A stretch of 64,000 nt of DNA, taken from Ephydatia muelleri. Taxonomy: Eukaryota > Porifera > Demospongiae > Spongillida > Spongillidae. Location of the stretch: positions 12,200,813-12,264,812 of the forward strand of contig JABACO010000004.1 in the NCBI GenBank assembly GCA_013339895.1, written 5' to 3'. The position numbers and the translations under genes were made by a program. Shown one piece after another: positions 36,928 to 48,399 of the stretch. The notes beneath the pieces were generated by a model. It worked only from the letters and a program-made list of their open reading frames with translations. It was not told the DNA's origin and did no database searches. The stretch's first letter is position 1. The number at the start of each line of letters is the position of its first letter.

Positions 36928-37096
36928 AGCTGTGTGTGTGTGTTGTGTGTGAATGTGTATACATGTATGTGTGTGTATGTGCGTGCATGTGTTTTCATAG
37001 AGGTGCCTTCATCATCATCAGTTAGGTCTGGTGCACGCACGGGCGGGGTATGCCATCAGGCAGTCGACAGCTAGCTGCAGTTCTAAACCTTCATTC

Positions 37097-37232
<136 letters not shown>

Positions 37233-37259
37233 AATGATGCATGGTATATATAAACATAC

Positions 37260-38130
37260 CGTTTTTACCTTTCCATACGACCCTTCCGATGAATAAGTAT
37301 GCGCGGAAAAGCCAACAAAAATGGCGATTTTAAAAGCTTAGAACACCACTTCAGAAAATTCGTCGACACACACCTTTGGTAGAAACAAGTACCGCTATCT
37401 AAATACCATAAAGGTATAGTTGTTTTTTAGCCCATCGGTGTGCACGAGAGCCACTAAAGCCTTCACAACGTATTTAGGTCAGTACACAGCGAGAAATCAA
37501 TAATTGGACCAATATTGACGCATTATTGGATCAGGATGATATCATCCTTGGTAGGCAATATGGGTAACAGTATTGGTTCAATGATTTAGGGGAACATGAC
37601 CCAAACATGTGTACGCAATATTGATATAACACTGATAAAGTGTTGATCCAACCATGATAGCAGTCTTGTGCCAAGCATGATATACCAAAGTATTGGCCCA
37701 ATGCTGTTATTACAATATTGGCCCAAGACCATATTACCTTTTAAGGCATCAATATTACCTCCTTTTTAGGCATTGAAATTTTATTTGAAACAATACAGAT
37801 TGCATCACAATAAACTATTCTATTAAGTCCCTTGTTCTCTCTCCTTCTATTAGCACTGCGATCACCATATCCTCGAAGTAGCATACTCCACCAGAGCAAT
37901 GGACGGATACTTCGCATCCACTCAACAGTCTCGATGGTCTGTGTACAACCCTGTGTTGGATAGCAGAAGCATTACCACCACATATATTCACATACCTTGC
38001 AGTGTAACTGGTCGTTTGGAAAGCTGTATGACAAATCACCACCCTGGATATTTGCTAATACACACCGTTATTAATTTAACTCACATCCAAGTCACAACGA
38101 CAACAGCAAGTCAGTGTACTGGTGTTTTGA
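37260..38130. other. Non-coding; irregular CAATATTGG repeats at 37,500-37,735
   Basis: CAATATTG or its variants occur at least six times in about 240 bases (for example ACCAATATTGACGCATTATT, TACAATATTGGCCCAAGACC). Spacing is irregular. No gene is recognised. Confidence 0.5.
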
Positions 38131-38134
38131 TATC

Positions 38135-38706
38135 CAAAAGAGTTAGCCTGTGTGAATTCCACAAAATAAATTACGTTCTCAAGTCAACTCACGTAGCCAT
38201 ACCAGAGATATACCGGTACCTGGTCAAATGAATCCAACTCAAAGACAACACCTCGTCCTCATGTAACCTGTCTATCTCCATCGCTTTCTCTTTTTCACCA
38301 ATTCTCCACAGCACACCCAGATGCGCTCTAATAAGAGGTACAATATGAGAGAATTCCAATAATAACTTGGCATCTAAATACCACTAAAACGAAAAGGGAC
38401 CGATACAATCACTCGCTTACCAAAAGAGTTAGCCTGTGTGAGTTCCACAAAATAAATTACGTTCTCAAGTCAACTCACGTAGCCACACCAGAGATATACC
38501 GGTACCTCTGGTCAAACGAATCCAACTCAAAGACAACACCTCGTCCTCATGTAACCTGTCTATCTCCATCGCTTTCTCTTTTTCACCAATTCTCCACGGC
38601 ACACCCAGATGCGCTCTAATAAGAGGTACAATATGAGAGAATTCCAATAATAACTTGGCATCTAAATACCACTAAAACGAAAAGGGACCGATACAATCAC
38701 TCGCTT
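38135..38706. repeat. Tandem duplication, 286 bp unit, two copies
   Basis: CAAAAGAGTTAGCCTGTGTG starts each copy at 38,135 and 38,421; the two are almost identical. The minus strand of each has a short frame with EFSHIVPLIRAHLGV and RIGEKEKAMEIDRLHEDEV, which could be a degraded helical-repeat (TPR-like) exon, but this is weak. Confidence 0.85.
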
Positions 38707-38904
38707 ACCGATTCACACAGAACAGCGCGATGTAGTCACTAACAACAAATCCGTGAAACGGCTCCACGTCTAGAAGCTTCCAACAATTTTTACATTGTAA
38801 TAATCCTAACCCACGACCATCCCCCATACACATATATTACAACCTAACTAACTAATGGACCCCTACATACAACCTAACTGATGTACCCCTACATATGCAT
38901 GTAT

Positions 38905-39885
38905 AGCTGTGGTGTGAACATCACAGCAGACCACTGTGGAGTGAACATCACAGCAGACCACTGTGGAGTGAACATCACAGCAGACAGTTATGGAGTGAAC
39001 GTCACAGCAGTCCACTGTGGTGTGAGCATCACAACAGACCACTGTGGTGTGAACATCACAGCAGACCACTGTGTTGTGAACATCACAGCAGACCACTGTG
39101 GTGTGAACATTACAGCAGACCACTGTGGTGTGAACATCACAGCAGACCACTGTGGTGTGAACATCACAGCAGACCACTGTGTTGTGAACATCACAGCAGA
39201 CCACTGTGGTGTGAACATTACAGCAGACCACTGTGGTGTGAACATTACAGCAGACCACTGTGTTGTGAACATCACAGCAGACCACTGTGGTGTGAACATT
39301 ACAGCAGACCACTGTGGTGTGAACATCACAGCAGACCACTGTGGTGTGAACATCACAGCAGACTACTGTGGTGTGAACATCACAGCAGACCACTGTGGTG
39401 TGAACATCACAGCAGACCACTGTGGTGTGAACATCACAGCAGACCACTGTGGTGTGAACATCACAGCAGACCACTGTGGTGTGAACATCACAGCAGACCA
39501 CTGTGGTGTGAACATCACAGCAGACCACTGTGGTGTGAACATCACAGCAGACCACTGTGTTGTGAAACATCACAGCAGACCACTGTGTTGTGAAACATCA
39601 CTGTAGACCACTGTGGTGTGAACATCACAACAGACCACTGGAGTGTGAACATCACAGCAGACCACTGTGCAGCGATCATCACAGCAGACCATTGTGGAGT
39701 GAACATCACAGCAGACCACTGTGGTGTGAACATCACAGCAGACCACTGTGGTGTGAACATCACAGCAGACCACTGGAGTGAACATCACAGAAGACAGCTG
39801 TGGAGCGAATATCACAGCAGACCACTGTGGTGCGAACATTACAGCAGACCGCTGTGGTGTGAACATCACAGCAGTCCACTGCAAT
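38905..39885. repeat. Minisatellite A, 27 bp unit (about 36 copies)
   Basis: The unit is TGTGGTGTGAACATCACAGC plus AGACCAC. It is quasi-palindromic (GTGGT against ACCAC; GTGA-ACA-TCAC). 27 is a multiple of three, so long frames appear on both strands (CGVNITADH; VVCCDVHTT), none of them convincing. The array ends at an AG acceptor (39,889-39,890) in front of a kinase exon, so it may sit in an intron. The same unit fills 44,795-45,733. Confidence 0.95.
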
Positions 39886-39890
39886 CCCAG

Positions 39891-40172
39891 AACGCGTTCG
39901 TGAAGCTACTTATCAAGTATTGAATGAATCCATTGCAGATTTTCACAAAACAGGTTTTGTGCATGGAGATTTGAGGGAGGCCAATGTGAAATTGAGAGGA
40001 GGAGGAAAGGAAAGTATTGCTCTCATTGATTTTGACTGGGCTGGAAAGATTGGAATTGCCAAATATCCACTGTGGATGAAATCCAGAAATTGATTGGCCT
40101 TTGGGTGCCTGTCCTGAACAATTAATTACTGAGAAACATGATATGTATTGGTTAAAAGAACTGGTGTCATAA
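39891..40172 (+). pseudogene. Crinkler-type protein kinase fragment (catalytic loop to C-terminus)
   Basis: After the acceptor TCCCAG the frame reads HKTGFVHGDLREANVKLR, the catalytic loop (HGDxRxxN in place of HRDxKxxN), then ALIDFDWAGK (the DFD metal-binding motif), followed by KYPLWM. A one-base shift near 40,080 is needed to continue with NPEIDWPLGA and EKHDMYWLKELVS to the stop at 40,172. The series HGDLR, DFDWAG, YP, WP-x-GA and HD-x-Y is what I know from the kinase domains joined to Crinkler-type proteins in fungi, oomycetes and some animals. The N-terminal lobe is absent; minisatellite A lies in its place. A paralogue follows at 42.8-44.3 kb. Confidence 0.65.
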
Positions 40173-40360
40173 AGAGTTTTTTTTTTTTTTTGTCGCATTA
40201 TTGTTTCTGTTTGATATAATGTCCGTGTTATGTACAGTACTGCAGGGGGGAGCATGTCATGTATAATCCACACACTTGTGACCACGTACAATGACTGTGT
40301 GTCACAAATCAGGTATAATGGGACCCAAAACAATCTTTAGCTCTACAACCATGTATAGGC

Positions 40361-40541
40361 TAGTTGGGCGTAGTCCAACCTTCGCGTTTGGCGGAAGGTC
40401 GGCTATATAATACCATCTGATAGCGTATGTGGGCTATTATCACATATACATGTAGCCCACATACGTTATCAGATACCCGGGTACATACCGCTTTGATACC
40501 CGACCTTCCGCCAAACGCGAAGGTCGGGCTACGCCCAACTA
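40361..40541. mobile_element. 181 bp Mutator-like MITE, second family member
   Basis: Begins TAGTTGGGCGTAGTCCAACC and ends GGTCGGGCTACGCCCAACTA, matching the ends of the 25.1 kb element. It is almost entirely one hairpin around TACATGTA. No perfect 9 bp duplication is present; only TAGGC (including the terminal TA) repeats at the flanks, so the insertion is older or was altered. Confidence 0.8.
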
Positions 40542-40544
40542 GGC

Positions 40545-40942
40545 GGAGGCTATACAAATCTTGGTAATAATTGTATGCCAAAACGCAAACTTTAGGTCCG
40601 GACTAGCTAGCTCTAGACCTACCGACCACGCCCAACTGAGCTTTTTAATTCACTTTCGTCAATGCCGTATATCGTTTTGTCAAGTGAGCGAGTGGCACTC
40701 GCAATGTGCGCACACTCGCGAGCGCGTTAATGCAACTCGAGCATGACTCGCGAGTGACTGCAAGCGACTCGCGTGCAATTGTGAACTGTAAGGCGGGCCT
40801 CCTCTAAGATCGCTTTGTGGCCACACAGCAGATAGAGAGTAACACGCTGTTACCTATAAACATGATTTCGATAGATTGGACTTTGATACGGTTAAACTAC
40901 ATGTATGAACATTAATTTAGGTCAGCGGTACATATTTAATTA
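40545..40942. other. Presumed upstream region of the SET-like gene
   Basis: Contains repeated CGCGAGTG or GACTCGCG strings (40,690-40,775). No definite promoter can be named. Confidence 0.4.
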
Positions 40943-42488
40943 ATGCAAAGCAATAATCGTCTGTGTTTGCTAGTGCTTGATGTGGACGTCACACTCGTCA
41001 ATATTTGCCAAGCCGAGAGGACCAAAACGTTGGATAGTCTGGTCCAGCAGTGCTCCATCCCACCCTACAGCTGCACTCGGTGCTCCGACCACTTGCAAGA
41101 TGCCACCAACCACCCCTACCCTTGCGAGGTGGTGCAACAGGTGTTCAGGCTTCTGCAACATCAGTTTGACAATGTCACTGCAACGTGCCTCAAGGATTGC
41201 AGGTTCGTTGTAACATGCACACCTTGCACCAACACTCTCTCACACTCTCTCACACACATGCAGGTCCTTTGCGTCAAAATCATTGCCCGAGTGCATCATG
41301 CTGGCTGGAGCATACTCCACAACCCTTAAGAGTGTAGGGTCCAAACTGGAGAGTGTCCGGCAGTGGGTGGACCAGTCCCACTACCTTCCCCTGTACGCCT
41401 CTGGAGATAGGCCAGTCTTTGGTCACGTTGGGAATGTGGCAGAGGCAGTTAACTATTTTGATGGGGATGGGGGTTCCATCAATGTGGACCGGTTCCCGGG
41501 CCTTCACCGTTACCTCGAAGTGAGTGGTGTTCCCACTCATTCCGTGAGCATTCCAAGGTGTGACCTGGTGTATTTCAGGGAGGCCTTCCACGATGCCATA
41601 GAGCTGGGTCATCAATACTCAGTGTCTGTCGTGGGAGGTAACACCCTCCCGGGGCCAAGCAATGCACCTCCCCAGACCATGGTCCAGCCGTTTGGTTATC
41701 ATGCCCTGGTTCACGCCAGGTGCGAGATAGGCAGGCCGACATGTGGAAGAGTTTTGCTGGTCCCCTGCAGGGTACACCACGGTCGTAGCGGCGATCGTTT
41801 GCTTGCTGAGTTGTACACTTGCAGCGAGGCGTCTGGTCACTTTGTGTCAAGTGGCGTAAGGCGTGTGGAGTCTGGACTTTCATTCCCCACTCGGGGTGCC
41901 CCCAGACGATACACTCTCGCTCTGGAAACTGCCCGTGCCGAGCGCCGTGGAGTTTTCCACTATGGGCTTGAGATGGGGGCAGAGGAGCTCATGCCATGGG
42001 TACTGAAGGACAGATTGGCTGATAGGGGGTCGTCACATTCTGTCCGTTGTGGTGCCGTGGCATGTAAAATACAAAACAGCACACAGTTCCTCAATGAAAC
42101 ACACATGCTAATTAGTTCCAGCCTGATCAGAGGTGCTGGGTCTGGCCTTTTGCTCCAGCCCACACCTCCAGGTAGACAGGAAGTGACCATCCCACAGGGG
42201 GCATATCTGTGCTTTTTTGCCAACCGCACACATGCCCCCGAGCGTCCCCCATCTGATTATGAGCTGGGATCGACACGACGTGGTGGTGCTGGGGTGGGTG
42301 TCTATGATCCCCAGGTGTACGATGGCCAAAACATAGGCCGATTCATAAATCAGGGTGGACTGCTCGAAGGGATGAAGGCCCTGGTGGCTTCTTGTGACTT
42401 GGAACAAGGTGGCAATTTGTACCAACCCGCCGTAGCTACCATTTTCACTACCATTCTTCATCTGTTTTACAAGTGTGTGTGTATGTGA
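40943..42488 (+). CDS. SET-domain-like protein, two exons
   Basis: Exon 1 (40,943-41,202) and exon 2 (41,264-42,488) are joined in frame across a 61 bp intron (GTTCGT...CAG), giving DCR|SFASK. The protein is about 495 residues. The C-terminal part looks like a SET domain: SSLIRGAGSGLLLQ (usual form ...GAGxGLFA), PQGAYLCFF, PPSDYEL and NIGRFINQGG. Family members have GRFINHS at the last position, where Asn and His help bind the methyl donor; here His is replaced by Gln. A final Tyr motif (GEELxxDY) is not seen before the stop, so the protein may be truncated, continue in another exon, or be inactive. The first 250 residues (CTRCSDHL, DRPVFGHVGNVAEAVN) are unknown to me. Start choice is uncertain. 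Confidence 0.6.
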
Positions 42489-42761
42489 GAGAATTAGTTG
42501 TAGGCTTCAGATGCATGAAATAAAATAGAGCAACTAAAGTAGCACTCTGAAGTCACGTATTTAAAATAGGGTGCTAACTTAGTTATGAACAAGCTTCTGT
42601 TTGTGCCCATAACAGCTATTTTGGTCACATCATTTCAATTTAGGAGTTTAGAAAATGGAATGTATACATGACGGTATACCTGTACATGTTCGCCAAACAA
42701 ACGTACTTGCGGTGTCATAAATGGTCTATCCGGTACTGTTAAGGAAAAATACCTTTGTAAC

Positions 42762-44336
42762 ATGGCATTTAAATTCAGCCACATTAGCATAGATTCAGCT
42801 AGAGTAAGGATGAAATTGGAAGCCAGTAGCAATTGCAGTGAGTTCACTATTGTATTTTCATTTTCAGCTACATTAAGTAAATCGCAGCCAACATGCCATC
42901 TAACAGCATCAAGTAATTGTTGGATTACAACTATCTTTTCTCGTTGTGATAGGCTTAAGGTTAAGCCTGCCGAGCATGATGGTTACACACTTCTGGATAT
43001 AGTTAAAAAGGAAATGATTCCACATGGGAGCACTAAGAGTAAAGAACTATTAAACTGGTTGATTTCTGTCGATGTATGTGGTTTGCAAGAGTTTAATGAA
43101 GAAAGTCAATTTACAAATGACAAGATCAAGACACCTATCAAAGGACAGCTTTACTACTGTTGTGATTATTTTCCATTATCTACAATTGTTAAGCTTTTGA
43201 AGCAACCAATAGCAGCATCGCAAAATCACAAAGCTGATGTAGCCATAATTATGAATGGACTACCTGTTATTCAGGTTGAGATTAACAGTAGCAAAATTGT
43301 TTGCCAATTTGGTTGATGTATTACGCTTCATTCGTCACTTTGATTTGAACATCGACACTTGGACCGGTTTTGCTTTTCCAAAAGTTGATGTTGATTCCAC
43401 TAACAACTATGCCTTCAAAGTGGAAGTCGGGTGGAAGAATCTTCAATTTGTTCCTGAGGTTAGCCCTTTAAAGTTATGTGACATTACAAAAGAAGTGAAA
43501 GACACATTTAAAGTGCAGTTTAATCTTGTGAAGGAACTGTATGTTTCTGAAGAGGAAGTAATAGAAAAAGAAATGTACTTGGTCCCACTATCAGAGGCCG
43601 ATATAGATTTGTTTGCCAACGCTCTTCAACTTTCTCCTTCTCCTTCGAAAGTAATAAAACAGGTGGAATCTCCATTTTCTATACTGCTGTGTGATGGAAG
43701 CTGTTATTACAAATATTCTCCCAAATCTGAGGTTCAGGTGACTTTGTGTGCTTTGTTGCGAGTGAAGGAGAAGGGTTCGCTGCTCTCATCCAATCTTATC
43801 CTACCTCATGACATGAAGAAAATTGGTACACTGGACTTTTTTGTATTTCGTGCTGTAAAGTATAATAATTTGTCAAAGGATATTGCCAAAACATGCCTTG
43901 GAGAGCTATATAGCTGATGGAATTGCTGATGGACTTACGGCTCTGCATGATCTTGGCTATGCACATCTTGATGTTAGACTACCTAATGTCTGTGTTGGTG
44001 AGGATTTCGAAGTGAAACTGATCGACTTTGACCGACCGGGCAACAGTTGATGAATCATATCAGAACGCTGACTTCTTCATGTACACCTTAGAAAAAGATG
44101 GTAAATGTTCTAAAGATCTGGATTGGAAACAGCTTGGTTTATTGTTATTTACTTTGTCCTCTGATGTAAAAAAAGATCAGCAAGAACTTAAAAGACAAGA
44201 TATACCAAACAATCGAGAATCCTTTCTTGGGAAGCTGGTTTGGGAGCATGAATATGATCAAAAGGCTATGGATTTGTGGATCCATAAACTTCGTCCAGCT
44301 CAGAAGAGGTCTCTTGAAGATGTTCAATCAGCATAA
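42762..44336 (+). pseudogene. Crinkler-type protein: PD-(D/E)XK-like region plus kinase, frameshifted
   Basis: The N-terminal frame (42,762-43,316) ends with KADVAIIMNGLPVIQVEI, which has the D...E-x-N/K layout of a PD-(D/E)XK nuclease fold. After a one-base shift at about 43,290 the next frame carries FDLNIDTWTGFAFPKVD and a kinase N-lobe-like part to 43,917. A shift at about 43,905 leads to GLTALHDLGYAHLDVRLPN (catalytic loop HLDVRxxN) and VKLIDFD, and a third near 44,030 to the C-terminal part ending EDVQSA. Nuclease-like plus kinase fusions occur among Crinkler-type (CRN) proteins, thought to act in host-parasite or transposon conflict. Three shifts mean decay or consensus errors. The true start is unclear. 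Confidence 0.6.
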
Positions 44337-44574
44337 ATGAAGTCCTGTGACTTTTCGTGGGTGTAGTAATTACTAATTGTAATCTTGTTCATTGAAATTA
44401 AAATTAAAATTTGTCCATGGTGAAAGCATAAAAATTTTAATATTAAGGTGTGAAGGTCTAATGAAAAGTAATTTGATGCACGGCACAGGTCAAGGCCAAT
44501 TCCAGGAAGCCTCATGCATACTGTTATAGCCTTTTTAATGCCTAGTAAACCACTGGAGGCACTCCATATCACAC

Positions 44575-44795
44575 CCACTGGAGGCACTCCATTCACCCAT
44601 ATCACTCCCACACTCCATCCATATCACTCCCACACTCCATCCATATCACTCCCACACTCCATATCACTCCCACACTCCATCCATATCACTCCCACTGGAT
44701 GCACTCCATCTACCCATATCACTTTCACTGGGAAGGCACTCCATCCATCACTCCCACTGGAGACTCCATATCACTCCTACTACGGCACTCCAGAC
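44575..44795. repeat. Short tandem repeat based on CACTCCATCCATATCACTCC
   Basis: Imperfect units of about 20 to 40 bases (CACTCCA, TATCACTCCCAC, ACTGGAGGCA) lie between the kinase stop and minisatellite B. The long open frame over this and the next array is not a gene. Confidence 0.85.
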
Positions 44796-45733
44796 CAATG
44801 TGGTGTGAACATCACAGAAGACAGCTGTGGAGCGAACATTACAGCAGACCACTGTGGTGCGAACATTACAGCAGACCACTGTGGTGTGAACATCACAGCA
44901 GACCACTGTGGTGTGAACATCACAGCAGACCACTGTGGTGTGAACATCACAGCAGACCACTGTGGTGTGAACATCACAGCAGACAGTTATGGAGTGAACG
45001 TCACAGCAGTCCACTGTAGTGTGAGCATCACAACAGACCAGTGTGGAGTGAACATCACAGCAGACCACTGTGGTGTGAACATCACAGCAGACTACTGTGG
45101 TGTGAACATCACATGTGGCAGACCACTGTGGAGTGAACATCACAGCAGACAGTTATGGAGTGAACGTCACAGCAGTCCACTGTGGTGTGAGCATCACAAC
45201 AGACCACTGTGGTGTGAACATCACAGCAGTCCACTGTGGTGTGAACATCACAACAGACCACTGTGGTGTGAAAATCACAGCAGACCACTGTGGTGTGAAC
45301 ATCACAGCAGACCACTGTGGTGTGAACATCACAGCAGACCACTGTGGTGTGAACATCACAGCAGACTACTGTGGTGTGAACATCACAGCAGACCACTGTG
45401 GTGTGAACATCACAGCAGACTACTGTGGTGTGAACATCACAGCAGACCACTGCGGTGTGAACATCACAGCAGACTACTGTGGAGTGAACATTACAGCAGA
45501 CCACTGTGCAGCGAACATCACAGCAGACCACTGTGGTGTGAACATCACAGCAGACCACTGTGGTGTGAACATCACAGCAGACCACTGTGGTGTGAACATC
45601 ACAGCAGACTACTGTGGTGTGAACATCACAGCAGACCACTGTGGTGTGAACATCACAGCAGACCACTGTGGTGTGAGCATCACAGCAGACCACTGTGGTG
45701 TGAACATCACAGCAGACGTGAACATCACAGCAC
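44795..45733. repeat. Minisatellite B, same 27 bp unit as array A
   Basis: About 34 copies. It shares variant blocks with array A: GTTATGGAGTGAACGTCACA followed by GCAGTCC occurs near 38,989, 44,987 and 45,153. Its left edge (GAAGACAGCTGTGGAGCGAA) equals the variant run at the right edge of array A (39,791). A C run closes it (45,732-45,749). Confidence 0.95.
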
Positions 45734-46021
45734 CCCCCCCCCCCCCCCCACCCACTCACCCCATATAAACAATGGCAGACCGCCACTGGCGTACAGCTGT
45801 AAAAGCATTGAACCTGTACCACATTTCACTGTACATACAACCTAGTTACAAGTTTTTTATAACCAGCTGCAGGCGCGCGCAATCCTGAACGGTATTACTC
45901 ATGCATTGCTCGTAGTGTAGACATGCAGCCATTGGTGACGCTCCTAGTGGCTAGTGATAAATAGACATATACGATAGCGTATCGTTCGCTACCTTACTCG
46001 ATTTTTTTCACGTTCCAACAG

Positions 46022-47964
46022 CTGCTCTCACAAGCGCGGCCTCGCTAACCTGCAAATGCGGCAGCGACTATTTGCCTGAAACGGACAGCGCTCTGGCCGA
46101 GTGCAACAGAACGACGGCATCGTGCCAAGGAGCCGGCACGTGCGCGCTAGCGGCCACTCTGACTGCGGAAGGCATCGTCCAGTCCCACTGGTTCTGCCTC
46201 TCGGGGGCCCCCGACAGGGATCGAGTTCGTCACAAAGAGCCTGTACCACGGGGCCAACGTCACTCCGAGGGACCACCTGGTTTATCTGTGCTGCTCCAAC
46301 TACAGCATGTGCAACGCGGACCTTAAAGCCACCTTTGTAACCAACGTTCGTCCAACTTCGAGTGAGGGGAAACAATAGATTTAATTATGGGGCAAAGGTG
46401 GGCGTGTACCTCAATAACTCACACATGCACAACACACATACACACACACAGCTCAACTCACACATGCACAACACACATACACACACACAGCTCTCCCAGA
46501 CCCTACCCAACTGTCAAACAGATCCGACTCTGTCTTCATGGTCACAGCAGCCATCACCAGCTCCCTCCTCACACTCCTCATCCTCCTCGCTTTCCTCTCC
46601 CTCCTCACAATCACCCTCACCATCAGAACCAGGAGAAGTGTCACCACTGTTGATGATGTTGCCATGGACACCATCACGTCTGGCAGCGGATTGGGCAAGC
46701 CTTACCTCGTCAAGCGCACCTTTTCCAGGAGGATCAATCTGAAGGACATCAGCCTGGGCCACGGTCGCTTTGGCAAGGTGACCCTGGGCAGCTACCAGAA
46801 GGAGGCCGTGGCCGTGAAGAGGTTCCTCAGCACAGGGATGGACTCGTGGCTCCACGAGACCCAGGTCTTCGACCTGTGCATGCACCACGAGGCCATCGTT
46901 GGTTTGTTGCCTCTGACACCTACTGCCTTGATGGCTGCAACGAGTACTGGCTGGTCACCTGCTACCACCCACATGGGTCCCTCTATGACTTCATGAGATC
47001 CTGCGATGGGGAAGAGGGAGGGGGAGGGGGAGGGAGAGGACGCACATTCTCGTTGGCTGACCTTCTCAGAATGGCTTCTACAGCGTGCTCGGGACTGGCC
47101 CACCTCCATGTACCCTTGGTGGGCTTCAAGGGAAAACCCCCTATCGCTCACCGGGATATCAAGAGTGCCAACATCCTGGTTAAGGATGATCTCACCTGCT
47201 GTCTGGCTGATATGGGACTCGCCTTTGTGGGCGGGAGGAAGGGGGAGCCCCCGCCCATCATGCCCCCTTCCTTGTCCCGGTGGGACCTGGGAACCAGGAG
47301 GTACCTCTCCCCCGAGATCCTGTGTGCCCATCAGTGTCATCCCACGAGCGCCCAGCGTCAGGTTCAACATTACATCATGTCCGATGTCTACGCCATGGCT
47401 CTGGTCATCTGGGAGATGTGTAGGAGGACTGTGACCAAGGAAGGTGAGCGGTGGTGGTGGTGTGGTATGGTGTGCTTGTGCCTGAGTGATGGTGGAGTTG
47501 GTACAAAGCATGACAGGAGTCAGATAACTTCTGTACAACAATGCACAGGTGGAACCAGATGGCCCAAGCTTGTTGCAACCATGCTACATGTTGTGCTGTA
47601 GATTCTGTGATTACATCTGTTGGGAGATTGTTTAGGCTAGGGTACATCAGGAAATGGTGGTTCATGTGATTGGTTTTTCAATCCTTGGTGCATGCAGCTG
47701 CAAACATTGTCACCATCCCTCCTCTTCCCTCCTCCTCCCCCCTCCTCCTCCCTCCTCCTCTCCCTCCTCCTCTCCCTCCTCCTCTCCCTCCTCCTCTCCC
47801 TCCTCCTCTCCCTCCTCCTCCCCTTCCCCTCAGGTGACTGTGACCCCTGTGCTGTGCCCTACGAAGGCATGGTGCCCTCTGACCCCTCTGTGGAGGACAT
47901 GAGGAAGGCGGTGTGCTCTATGAAGAAGAGGCCTCCTATTTCAGAGCGCTGGAACAATGATCAG
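46022..47964 (+). CDS. TGF-beta receptor type I (serine/threonine kinase), last exon missing
   Basis: Exon 1 (46,022 to about 46,361) encodes the Cys-rich ectodomain: [17 protein letters not shown], then CCSNYSMCN, the CCxxxxCN box of activin/TGF-beta receptors. Exon 2 (about 46,500-47,443) has a membrane helix ([20 protein letters not shown]), a GS-type motif [17 protein letters not shown] marking type I, the glycine loop GHGRFGKV, the lysine in [20 protein letters not shown] (usually ADLGLA) and RRYLSPEIL. Exon 3 (47,834-47,964) has [18 protein letters not shown], then donor CAG|GTGGGA. The last exon (ECW...RLTALRIKK in relatives) is not found downstream. One-base shifts are needed at about 46,210 and 46,903, both in homopolymer context, so consensus errors are likely. 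It would signal by phosphorylating SMADs after pairing with a type II receptor. Confidence 0.9.
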
Positions 47965-48399
47965 GTGGGAATGGTGGGCCTGTGGTGATGAGGGTGGGCA
48001 TGTGGTGATGAGGGTGGACCTGTGATGACAGAGGTTAAGGACACGAGGTGTGTAATGTACAGGATGAGGTTCCACACATACACTGCTTATGCTAGATTGC
48101 TTACTTGGCTCACAGCCCACATGTGACATCATGGTTTCAGTGAGTTTGGATAAGACACTATGGTTGGTTATGCTTTTAGGTCAAAACGTCTGTGTCCTGT
48201 TTGTGTGTGCGTGTTTGTGTATATGCACGCATGGTTCCATGGGTTTGCAAAAGATGCAATGTTTACCTTCCCCTCCCTCTCCGGGTCTGGGAACCACTCC
48301 TCCCAGATCGCCCCAGCTGCATGCGCCACTGTTAAAAACGTCGGACACTCAGCAAAATCCAAAATTTGGATTGCCCTAATCTCTTCCACTCGCTTTCAG

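Noticed and set aside
38863..39606. Long open frames on both strands (236 and 241 codons)
   Set aside because: Products of minisatellite A; several frames on both strands are open at once.
38905..45733. CRISPR-like array
   Set aside because: Units are directly tandem with no unique spacers, and the context is eukaryotic.
44514..45845. 443-codon open frame
   Set aside because: It covers simple repeats and the 27 bp minisatellite, whose unit length is a multiple of three; no domain and no independent coding evidence.
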